64,000 nucleotides of DNA from JBFMCT01 sp046565765 (GTDB lineage Bacteria; Actinomycetota; Acidimicrobiia; Acidimicrobiales; AC-14), in contig JBKHXX010000048.1 of assembly GCA_046565765.1 (NCBI GenBank), positions 1-64,000 on the forward strand, given 5' to 3'. Shown piece by piece: positions 55,062-62,323 of the stretch; the first letter of the stretch is position 1, and each line of letters begins with the position of its first letter. Position numbers and translations under genes: made by a program. Under the pieces are notes generated by a model. It made no database searches and had not been told where the DNA came from. It was given only the letters and a program-made list of their open reading frames with translations.

Positions 55062-56129
55062 TCACCCGCCCGGGAACGAGTACACGACGTCGCGGTGGCG
55101 CACGGCCCGGATGGGGGCGTCGACCTGGGAGCGGGTGATGTCGAAGGCCTTGAAGACGGGCTGGCCCCTCCGCAGCAGCCCGTAGAAGCAGTCCGCCCAC
55201 TCCACGGCCGCCTCCCCGCTGATCTCGGTGTCGCTGGCCGCCATGTTGGCCACGTGGGCCACCTCCACGGCCAGCAGGAGGGCGTTGCAGGTGGCCAGCA
55301 CCACCAGGCTGGTGTGGGCCTCGGCCAGGAGGGCGGCGAAGCTGGCGGCGGGCAGCTTGTCGGGCTTGGCCGAGAGGGGCGTCAGCGTCTCGGTGTCGAT
55401 GGGGTCGAAGACCAACGCCCCCGTCGACTGCTCGACGAAGGCCACGAGGTGGACGATGTCGAAGCGGCCGCCGGTGAGCAGCTCGGTCAGCCGGCGGCGG
55501 GTCAGCGCCCGCTCCACGGTGACCCGCTCGATGCCGAAGATCGACTGGGCGACCCCGACGTCGAGGTCGAACTGGAACTGCGGCTCGGCGTACTGGGTGC
55601 TCGCAGCACACAGCACGGCGGGGTCGGCCACCTGCTCGACGGCCCGGGCGGACAGCCGGTGCGATTCCTCGAAGGCCCGCATCTCGGCGGCCGCGGCGGC
55701 GAAGTCGACGGCCGGCGTGCGCACGCCGAGGACCGACGCCACGGTGTCGTAGAGCTTCTCCAGGCCGGCCGGCCGGCCGCACTCCAGCCCCTGGAGCATG
55801 CTGAGCGGGACCGGCAGCTCGTGGGGCTGGAGGCCGGAATGGCACACGGGCACGACCGGGATCCCCCGCAGCCACGCCGCCCCCGCCTCGAAGTTCACCC
55901 ACGGCCGGCCCACCGACTCCATGCTGCACAGCACGATCTCGAGGTCCGCCTCCTTCAGGGCCCGGTCCACCTCGTCCAGCCACCGGGCGCCGGCCTGGAT
56001 GGTCTCCCGGTCCGACGACACGAAGATGTCGAGCATCCCCAGGAAGTCCCGGTCGAGCCGTTCCTTCAGCCGCTTGGCCAGCTCCGTCTCCGACGAGATG
56101 TGGCTGATGAAGACCTGCTTGCTGGCCAT
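55062..56129 (-). CDS. TIR domain fused to a CHAT-like caspase-fold domain
   Basis: The 355-residue protein has a TIR domain at about 1-150: QVFISHISSETELAKRL, IFVSSDRETIQAG and RPWVNFEAGAAWLRGIPVVPV, with glutamate 81 at the position of the NADase acid. From about 200 a CHAT-like domain follows: GRFDIVHLVAFVE (His227), LVVLATCNA (Cys281) and the helix pattern ISGEAAVEWADCFYGLLRRGQPVFKAF. The second histidine of the usual HxxxHG is phenylalanine, so protease activity is uncertain. TIR enzymes consume NAD or make cyclic ADP-ribose signals in phage defence; CHAT domains cleave partners. ATG 56129 follows GGAGGT by 7 bases. Confidence 0.82.
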   Translation of the reverse strand: MASKQVFISHISSETELAKRLKERLDRDFLGMLDIFVSSDRETIQAGARWLDEVDRALKEADLEIVLCSMESVGRPWVNFEAGAAWLRGIPVVPVCHSGLQPHELPVPLSMLQGLECGRPAGLEKLYDTVASVLGVRTPAVDFAAAAAEMRAFEESHRLSARAVEQVADPAVLCAASTQYAEPQFQFDLDVGVAQSIFGIERVTVERALTRRRLTELLTGGRFDIVHLVAFVEQSTGALVFDPIDTETLTPLSAKPDKLPAASFAALLAEAHTSLVVLATCNALLLAVEVAHVANMAASDTEISGEAAVEWADCFYGLLRRGQPVFKAFDITRSQVDAPIRAVRHRDVVYSFPGG

Positions 56130-56176
56130 GGCTCGGACCTCCGGCTCGGAGCCTAGGGATTCGCGAGAATGGGGGC

Positions 56177-56617
56177 ATGGCGGTCGACGTCCTGAGCGAG
56201 GCCACCATCGACCGGCCCGTCGACGTCGTGGCCGGCTACGCCGCCGACCCCACCCACGCGCCGGAGTGGTACGTCAACATCGAGTCGGTGCAGTGGCGCA
56301 CCGAACCTCCGCTGCGGGTCGGCTCGCAGCTCGACTTCGTGGCCCGGTTCCTCGGGCGGCGGCTTGCGTACACCTACGAGATCGTGGAGCTGGAGCCGGG
56401 GCGGCGGCTGGTGATGCGCACCGCTCAGGGGCCGTTCCCCATGGAGACGACCTACACCTGGGAGGCCGCCGGCGAGGGCTCCACCCTCATGACGCTTCGC
56501 AACCGGGGCGAGCCGTCGGGGTTCTCGAAGGCGTTCGGCCCGGTCATGGCGGCCGCCGTGCAGCGGGCCAACCGCAAGGACCTGGCCGCCCTCAAGGCGC
56601 GGCTGGAGCGCCCTTGA
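56177..56617 (+). CDS. SRPBCC (START-like) family protein
   Basis: The 146-residue protein begins DVLSEATIDRPVDVVAGYAADPTHAPEWYVNI and continues with the antiparallel-strand pattern of SRPBCC/polyketide-cyclase-like proteins (LAYTYEIVELEPGRRLVMRT) and a final long helix (AAAVQRANRKDLAALKARL). These bind hydrophobic ligands or act as cyclases. Divergent from the TIR-CHAT gene (47 bp apart); the tail overlaps the epimerase fusion gene by 26 bp. Confidence 0.85.
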   Translation: MAVDVLSEATIDRPVDVVAGYAADPTHAPEWYVNIESVQWRTEPPLRVGSQLDFVARFLGRRLAYTYEIVELEPGRRLVMRTAQGPFPMETTYTWEAAGEGSTLMTLRNRGEPSGFSKAFGPVMAAAVQRANRKDLAALKARLERP

Positions 56618-58475
56618 CGCCGGCTTCGGCCGGCACGAACAGCGTGTAGCGGTGGTGGGCCAGGCCGGGCGCCACCGGCTTGGGCAGGTAGCGCTCCCAG
56701 GAGGCCAGCCTGGCCACCCGCTCCTCGAGGTCGGGCTGCTCGCCCCGCAGGTAGGGGAGGATCGACCACCGCCACGCCCCCTCGCCGTCGGCGGGCGCCT
56801 CCTTCTTCCCCAGCAGGGCCCGCACCACCTTGGCCAGGGGCACCGACGTGTCCGGGAAGGGCGGGATGTCGAACAGCCCGGTGTCGACCGCCTCCAGGCC
56901 GAGCCGCTCGGCCGCCTGCACCTGGGCCTGGCGGTCGAGGGCCTCCTCGTTGAGGCGGTCGAACAGGCCCTGGTGCCACAGCCGGGCCCGCACCCGGATG
57001 AACACGTTCTTGTTGGGCACGCACGACAGCACCGCCTTGTCGGCCCACTGCGTCTGGCGGGCCAGCACCGCCCACGGGTCGTCGAACCACCACAGGGCGG
57101 CGAAGCTGAAGACCAGGTCGTAGTCGGTGCCGAGCCGGTCGGGCCAGCTCGCCGGGTCCGGGCCGTCCACGAGGTGCACCTCCGGCTCCAGGCCCAGCTC
57201 CCGCCACTGCTTGACCACCGCGTCCAGCCGCTCCTCGGAGAAGTCGAGCAGTCCCACCCGCACGCCCGCCTGGGCCAGGAACACGCAGTCGATCCCGGGG
57301 AAGCCCATCATCCCGAAGGCGGGGGCGTGGAGCACGCTGCGCGAGGCGGTGCGGTCGACCGCGTCCTGGAGCACGTCGCGCAGGGCGAAGCGCTCGTACA
57401 CCGTGCCCAGGCCTTCGTCCTCGTCCTCGACGTAGCCGCGCCAGTCGAAGCCCAGCTCGTCCTCGGAGCCGGAGGTGGCGTTGCCCGATGCGACCGCCGC
57501 GGCCGACACCTTCACCGGCTTGGTCGAGGCCTCCTGGGCCGCCAGCCACGCGCCCACCGGGGGGATGCCCTCCTCCACGTCCACCGTCGGCGACCAGCCC
57601 CACTCGGCGGCGGCCCGCTCGGGCGCGTAGGCCCGGTCGACGGTGAGGACCTCGACGGAGTGGCGCGAGAGCGGCGCCTCCCCGTCGCGGCCGAGGGCGG
57701 ACCAGGCCGAGTCCACCGCGCCGGCCACGGAGCGGACCAGCCCGGCGGGCACCTTGAACGTGGGCGGCGCCAGCCCTGCACCCGAGGCCAGCAGCCCGAA
57801 GATCTCCCGCACGGGCGTGGCCGATGGCCCCGCCACGAGGAACACGCCCTCGCCCGACTGGCCGGCCAGCACCAGGGCGGCGGTGAGGTCGTCCACATGG
57901 GTGAGGTGGATGCGGTTGTCGCCCTTGCCGGGGAACACCCGGATGCCCCGCTTGAGCAGGGCGTGGGCCCGGGCCAGCATGCCGGAGGTGTCGCCCACGC
58001 CGTAGGTGATGGTGGGGCGGACGACGACCGAGGAGCCGGTGGTGCGGGCCAGCACCAGCCGCTCGGCGGCCAGCTTGGCCTTGCCGTAGGCGGATTCGGG
58101 GCGGGGGCGGGTGGACTCGTCGGCCGGCCAGTCCTGGTGCCAGCCGTAGACCGACGAGGACGACACGTACACGACCCGGGCGGCCGGGTCGACGGCCCGC
58201 AGCAGGCGGGCGGTGCCGGCGACGTGCGAGCCGTGCATCTCCGCCGCCGTGCCCCGGTAGATCCCGGCCAGGTGGTACACCAGCTCGCAACCGGCGGCGG
58301 CCGCCTTGAGCGACTCGGGGTCGTCGAGGTCGCCGGGGACCACCTCGGCCCCGTCGGGCACCCGTCCGGCGGCGTCCTCGGAACGGGCGACGGCCCGCAC
58401 CGGATGGCCGGCCGCCACGAGGGCGCGCACCAGGTGGCTTCCGAGGAAGCCGGACCCCCCGGTGACGAGGATCAC
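56592..58475 (-). CDS. Fusion of NAD-dependent epimerase/dehydratase and SAM-dependent methyltransferase
   Basis: From GTG 58475 the 627-residue protein has an extended SDR half: VILVTGGSGFLGSHLVRALVAAG, VYVSSSSVYGWHQDW, ESAYGKAKLAAERLV (YxxxK) and HLTHVDDLTAALVLA. A linker at about 330-345 leads to a class I methyltransferase half: FGMMGFPGIDCVFLAQAGVRVGLLDFSEERLDAVVKQW and YDLVFSFAALWWFDDPWAVLARQ. The first half should epimerise or reduce a nucleotide sugar and the second methylate it or its product. The start overlaps the radical SAM stop by GTGA. Confidence 0.82.
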   Translation of the reverse strand: MILVTGGSGFLGSHLVRALVAAGHPVRAVARSEDAAGRVPDGAEVVPGDLDDPESLKAAAAGCELVYHLAGIYRGTAAEMHGSHVAGTARLLRAVDPAARVVYVSSSSVYGWHQDWPADESTRPRPESAYGKAKLAAERLVLARTTGSSVVVRPTITYGVGDTSGMLARAHALLKRGIRVFPGKGDNRIHLTHVDDLTAALVLAGQSGEGVFLVAGPSATPVREIFGLLASGAGLAPPTFKVPAGLVRSVAGAVDSAWSALGRDGEAPLSRHSVEVLTVDRAYAPERAAAEWGWSPTVDVEEGIPPVGAWLAAQEASTKPVKVSAAAVASGNATSGSEDELGFDWRGYVEDEDEGLGTVYERFALRDVLQDAVDRTASRSVLHAPAFGMMGFPGIDCVFLAQAGVRVGLLDFSEERLDAVVKQWRELGLEPEVHLVDGPDPASWPDRLGTDYDLVFSFAALWWFDDPWAVLARQTQWADKAVLSCVPNKNVFIRVRARLWHQGLFDRLNEEALDRQAQVQAAERLGLEAVDTGLFDIPPFPDTSVPLAKVVRALLGKKEAPADGEGAWRWSILPYLRGEQPDLEERVARLASWERYLPKPVAPGLAHHRYTLFVPAEAGVKGAPAAP

Positions 58476-59629
58476 GTCTCGGACGCCGCGACGACCGGTA
58501 TGCGCTTGCGGTGCGGGGAGCGCACGACCCCGGCGGCGATGCGGGCCGCGGCGCCGGGCTCGGCCAGGAGGTTGGTGTAGGCGGCGTTGGCCAGCGGGCA
58601 CGTGCAGTGCCGCTCCCTCATCCACGTGCGGAACTCCTCGGCCTTGTCGGAGAACCACACGGTCGGGAAGTCGAAGTCGGCGTCGCGGAGGTTGCCGAAC
58701 GAGCGGGACAGCACGCAGCACGACCACAGCTCGCCGTCGGCCCCGATGTGGCAGGACAGGAAGCCGGCATGGCACACGGGCATGGCTTCGGCCTCGCCCG
58801 CCAGCAGGCGGGTCACCCGCCCGTAGTACTCGTCGCGCAGGGCCCGGGCCATGCCCGCCACCGTGCCGCTGGCCCCCTCCTCCACCTCGAGCACGGCCTC
58901 GGCCGCCACCCGGAACCGCTCCGAGTAGGGGGTGATGCCCGAGCCGATGGTCTGGAGCTCCACCCGCTCCTCGGCCGGCTCGGCGATGTAGGAGTCGGCC
59001 CCCAGCTGCGACAGGCCCCGGGCGATCTCGGGGAAGTCCTCCTGGTTCTGGTCGGAGACGACCGTGTGGCAGCCGACGGTGAGGTTGGGCAGGTTGAGGG
59101 CCCGCAGGCCGGTCAGGGTGTCGATCAGGCGCTTCCACGAGCCCTCGGCGCCGCGGATGGTGTCGTGGCGCTCGGGCACGTGGTGGTCGAACGACAGGTT
59201 GATGACGAGCTGGGTCTCGGGGCTGGTGGTGCAGATCTTCTCCACCCCGGCGAGGATCTGCTTGGTGTACCAGCCGTTGGTGGGGATGTTGACGATGGCC
59301 GGCTCGCAGTGGCGGATGGCCGACAGGATGATGTCGGGCAGGTCACGCCGGATGAACGGCTCGCCCCCGCTGAAGGTCATCCACGTGGGGGCGGTCCCCA
59401 TCGATTCGAAGACCGAAGTCCACTCCTCGGCGGTGAGCTCCTTGACCTTCCGCTCGTAGACGTTGCAGGTGAGGCAGCGGAAGTTACAGCGGAAGTTCGT
59501 GCTGACGACCACGTTGATCGGCAGCAACTTCGGCCAGCCCTTCGCTCGCCACGAGCTCGCCATGGCCAGGGTGTAGCCCGTCTGCGTCAAGCGCCGGAGC
59601 TTTGGTGCTCTGGACCATCTCCCAGACAT
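58472..59629 (-). CDS. Radical SAM protein with C-terminal cysteine-rich region
   Basis: The 385-residue protein has the radical SAM cluster motif CNFRCLTC, then TWMTFSGGEPFIRRDLPDII and IVNIPTNGWYT. A SPASM-like C-terminal region has cysteines in MPVCHAGFLSCHIGADGELWSCCVLS and HCTCP. It generates a 5'-deoxyadenosyl radical; the substrate may be a sugar, lipid head group or peptide. ATG 59629 has a strong GGGAGGGAG site but lies 146 bp inside the preceding glycosyltransferase frame; ATG 59563 is an alternative. Confidence 0.88.
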   Translation of the reverse strand: MSGRWSRAPKLRRLTQTGYTLAMASSWRAKGWPKLLPINVVVSTNFRCNFRCLTCNVYERKVKELTAEEWTSVFESMGTAPTWMTFSGGEPFIRRDLPDIILSAIRHCEPAIVNIPTNGWYTKQILAGVEKICTTSPETQLVINLSFDHHVPERHDTIRGAEGSWKRLIDTLTGLRALNLPNLTVGCHTVVSDQNQEDFPEIARGLSQLGADSYIAEPAEERVELQTIGSGITPYSERFRVAAEAVLEVEEGASGTVAGMARALRDEYYGRVTRLLAGEAEAMPVCHAGFLSCHIGADGELWSCCVLSRSFGNLRDADFDFPTVWFSDKAEEFRTWMRERHCTCPLANAAYTNLLAEPGAAARIAAGVVRSPHRKRIPVVAASET

Positions 59630-60632
59630 GGTTCTCCCTCCCCCGCAGGTAGTCGCCCCGAGCCCGGAAGCGTGCGTACGCCTCCATCGCCACGGCGCCG
59701 GCCGTCCAGGCCAGACGCTTCGGCCGTGTCATCGTCGATTGGGCCGTCGCGGGCTGGGTGCGGGTGGGGTCGGTGGTGAGGTCGTCGACGATGTCTCGCC
59801 ACAGCTCGTACACCAGAAGTGCCGGCTGGAGGCTCGGGACAGTGTATCCCTGCTTGTGGCGTAGCCACAGATGCCCGGTGTGGACCTGGCGGCGCTGCTT
59901 CACGAAGTCCCTGATGGAGCACGGGCCCTTGTTGACCACGATGGCGCCGGGCACGTAGGCCGACTTCCAGCCCTCGGACTCGAGCATGGCCTGGAAGCAG
60001 GCCTCGTCCACCGAGGTGCGGGGCAGCGAGACGACCGCCTCACGGCGCAGGGCGATCATCTCGCCCAGCTTGGGCTGGTGGAGGGCGAGGCGGTGGTGGA
60101 GGCGCCACAGCAGGTGGACGGCGTAGCCGATGGGGCGTTCGTCGTCGTTGACCGGGAGGGGGCGGCCGCCGGCCATGCCCGTGCCCGGCGAGCGCAACGC
60201 CGCCACCAGCATCGGGATCGACCCGGGCTCGGGCAGCACGTCGCCGGAGATGATGACGATCGACGGCATGGACGTCTCGCGGATCCCGAAGTTGACGGCC
60301 GCCGCCTTGCCCGACCGCTCGGCCTCCACGTACAGCCGCACCCGCCCGTCGCCCATGTCGGCCCGCGAGTTGGCGATCTCCAGGACGGTCGGCACGGTCT
60401 CGTCGTCGCACGCGCTGGCGATGACGAGGATCTCGCCGATCGTCGGCTCGGCCAGCAGGCGGTCGAGCAGGGGCGCCATGTTGGGCCCGTCGTTGTGCGT
60501 GGGTACGACCACGCCGATCGTCCCCTGCGAGACCTCCGGTCGCGCCGTCGCGTCGAACGCCCGTGACGCCAGGACTGCGGCGGCGAGCTCTACTCGGTCC
60601 TCAGCTCTGCTCGGCAAACCCCATCCCCCCAC
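59484..60632 (-). CDS. Family 2-type glycosyltransferase
   Basis: The 382-residue protein has IGVVVPTHNDGPNMAPLLDRLLAEP, ILVIASACDDETVPTVLE, AERSGKAAAVNFGIRE, a DxD-like IISGDVLPEPGSIPML and the RRQVHTGHLW catalytic-side motif (QxxRW-like). It joins a sugar to an unknown acceptor. The final 45 residues overlap the radical SAM start and look non-native, so the true stop may have been lost. No membrane helices. It lies 109 bp from the divergent secreted-protein gene. Confidence 0.82.
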   Translation of the reverse strand: MGGWGLPSRAEDRVELAAAVLASRAFDATARPEVSQGTIGVVVPTHNDGPNMAPLLDRLLAEPTIGEILVIASACDDETVPTVLEIANSRADMGDGRVRLYVEAERSGKAAAVNFGIRETSMPSIVIISGDVLPEPGSIPMLVAALRSPGTGMAGGRPLPVNDDERPIGYAVHLLWRLHHRLALHQPKLGEMIALRREAVVSLPRTSVDEACFQAMLESEGWKSAYVPGAIVVNKGPCSIRDFVKQRRQVHTGHLWLRHKQGYTVPSLQPALLVYELWRDIVDDLTTDPTRTQPATAQSTMTRPKRLAWTAGAVAMEAYARFRARGDYLRGRENHVWEMVQSTKAPALDADGLHPGHGELVASEGLAEVAADQRGRQHELPL

Positions 60633-60741
60633 CGAGTTCTGCCCCAGCCGGTCTTCCCGGGCCCACTCCCCACCGGTAGAGTAGGTGCGCGGAGCATAGT
60701 CTGTGGCGGCCGAACCAGATCAAGCCTCCGGCCCGAACAAT

Positions 60742-61617
60742 ATGACCGCCTCACTTCCCCGCCGAGCCTCCGTCCGCTGGCGACGGGTCGCGTCCGCAGT
60801 CGCCGCGGCCGCGCTGGTGGCGGTGGCGCCGGCCGCTCCGGCGGCCGCCCAGGGCGAGGGTTCGTGCCCGACCGACGGCGTCCTGTCGCCCGTGGAGGTG
60901 CGGGTCACCTCGCCGGGGCGGGGGGCGACCGTCACCGGTCCGTCGGTCACGGTGCGCGGTTCGGCCAGTGCGCTGCTGGCCGAGCTGACCCGGGTGGAGG
61001 TGACGTTCGGCGACCAGAGCGTGGCCCGCAACTACAGCCCCGGTTCGCCGATCGACTTCGAGCTCACCGTCGACGCCTCGGCCGTGGCCGCCGGCCCCAC
61101 CTCGGTTCGGGTCGTGGCCTGTTCGTCGTCGGTGCGGGGCGAGGACCGCTTCACCGTGACCTACCAGCCCCGGGCGGCGGCCGCTACCACCACCAGCCCG
61201 GCCCGGCCGGCGACCACGTCGGTCTCCTCCCCGGGCGCCGCCACCGGGGCCACCACCACGACCGCCGGGCCCGCGGCCGGACCGGCCGTGGCCAACGGGG
61301 CCACCGCGCCCACCAGCACGACACCGGGCCAGACGACGGTGGCCAACCAGCCCACGACCACGGTCGCCGCGCCCGACGCCCCGGCGCCCGCCGCCGCCAA
61401 CCGGCCCCAGCCGGTGCGGCCGGGCACGAACGTCGACGGCAACGTGGTGCTCTCGGACTCGCCCGACGAAGGCTCGTCCCGCCCCCCGCTGTGGGTCGGG
61501 GCGGTGGTGGGCCTGTCGGGCGGCATCGGCCTGCTCTTCTCGGCCACCACGTGGCGGCGCCGCCATCAGGTACCGCCGCTCGAGCCGGTCGACCCCGAGC
61601 TGGTCGAGGTGGGTTGA
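60742..61617 (+). CDS. Secreted stalk protein with C-terminal membrane anchor
   Basis: From ATG 60742 the 291-residue protein has a signal peptide (ASAVAAAALVAVAPAAPAAAQG), an Ig-like domain of about 100 residues with two cysteines (VRVTSPGRGATVTGPSVTVRG), a Thr/Ala/Pro stalk of about 110 residues and a membrane helix (LWVGAVVGLSGGIGLLFSATTW) with basic cytoplasmic end. It is a surface protein facing outward. A GTG at 60703 would add 13 residues before the signal. Confidence 0.7.
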   Translation: MTASLPRRASVRWRRVASAVAAAALVAVAPAAPAAAQGEGSCPTDGVLSPVEVRVTSPGRGATVTGPSVTVRGSASALLAELTRVEVTFGDQSVARNYSPGSPIDFELTVDASAVAAGPTSVRVVACSSSVRGEDRFTVTYQPRAAAATTTSPARPATTSVSSPGAATGATTTTAGPAAGPAVANGATAPTSTTPGQTTVANQPTTTVAAPDAPAPAAANRPQPVRPGTNVDGNVVLSDSPDEGSSRPPLWVGAVVGLSGGIGLLFSATTWRRRHQVPPLEPVDPELVEVG

Positions 61618-61642
61618 GCCCAGCCTGCGGAGCTCGCACGCC

Positions 61643-62323
61643 GTGAGCAGCGCCGGGCACGCCCACTCCCACGACCACTCCCACGACACGGGCGGGCCGG
61701 GGCTCAACCCGTTCGTGGAGGGATGGCTCGACCGCCTGGAGGGCGACGGGCCGGTGCTCGACCTCGGCTGCGGCCACGGCTTCTGGACCAACCACATGGC
61801 CGACCGCGGGATGCGGGTGGTCGGCATCGAGCCCGAGGTCGACCGGGTGGGCGAGGCGGCGGCGGCGGCCAAGGCGCCCGTCGCGGCCGGCGACGGCGCC
61901 TACCTACCATTCGGTGACGCCACCCTCGGCGTGGTGTGGTGCATCCACGTGCTTCACCACCTGGATGACCCGGTCCGGGTCCTCGCCGAAGTCCGCCGCG
62001 CCCTCCGTCCCGGCGGCCACCTCGTCCTGGCCGAGACCGTCGAGGACAACCCCGTCGTCCGCGTCGGCCGCCGTGTCCGCCCCGAGTGGGACGGCGTGCC
62101 CATCCGCTCCAAGTTCACCGCCGCCACGCTCCTCGGCCTCGTCGAGGAGGCCGGCTTCTCCGTCGTCGACCGTCGCCAGCACAGCCTGCTGTCCTTCGCC
62201 GCCTGGGCCCTGCCCCGGTCGGGCCGCAAGGCGTGGCTCTGGCTGACCGGCGTCGAGGACCGCCTCCCGCCGTGGACCAGCCGCTGGGGCGCCCACGTGG
62301 AGGTCGTCGCCCGCCGGCCGTGA
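61643..62323 (+). CDS. SAM-dependent methyltransferase with His-rich N-terminus
   Basis: The 226-residue protein begins SSAGHAHSHDHSHDTGG, a metal-binding-like His tract, followed by VLDLGCGHGFWTNHMADRG (motif I), VVGIEPEVDR and VVWCIHVLHHLDDPVRVLAEVRRALRPGG. It is a UbiE-like methyltransferase; acceptor unknown. It is convergent with, and overlapped by, the YfhO-like frame. Confidence 0.85.
   Translation: MSSAGHAHSHDHSHDTGGPGLNPFVEGWLDRLEGDGPVLDLGCGHGFWTNHMADRGMRVVGIEPEVDRVGEAAAAAKAPVAAGDGAYLPFGDATLGVVWCIHVLHHLDDPVRVLAEVRRALRPGGHLVLAETVEDNPVVRVGRRVRPEWDGVPIRSKFTAATLLGLVEEAGFSVVDRRQHSLLSFAAWALPRSGRKAWLWLTGVEDRLPPWTSRWGAHVEVVARRP

Noticed and set aside
54535..56129. Thoeris or CBASS system
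   Set aside because: The TIR protein has no ThsA-like or cyclase partner nearby, and the CHAT fusion does not match either layout.
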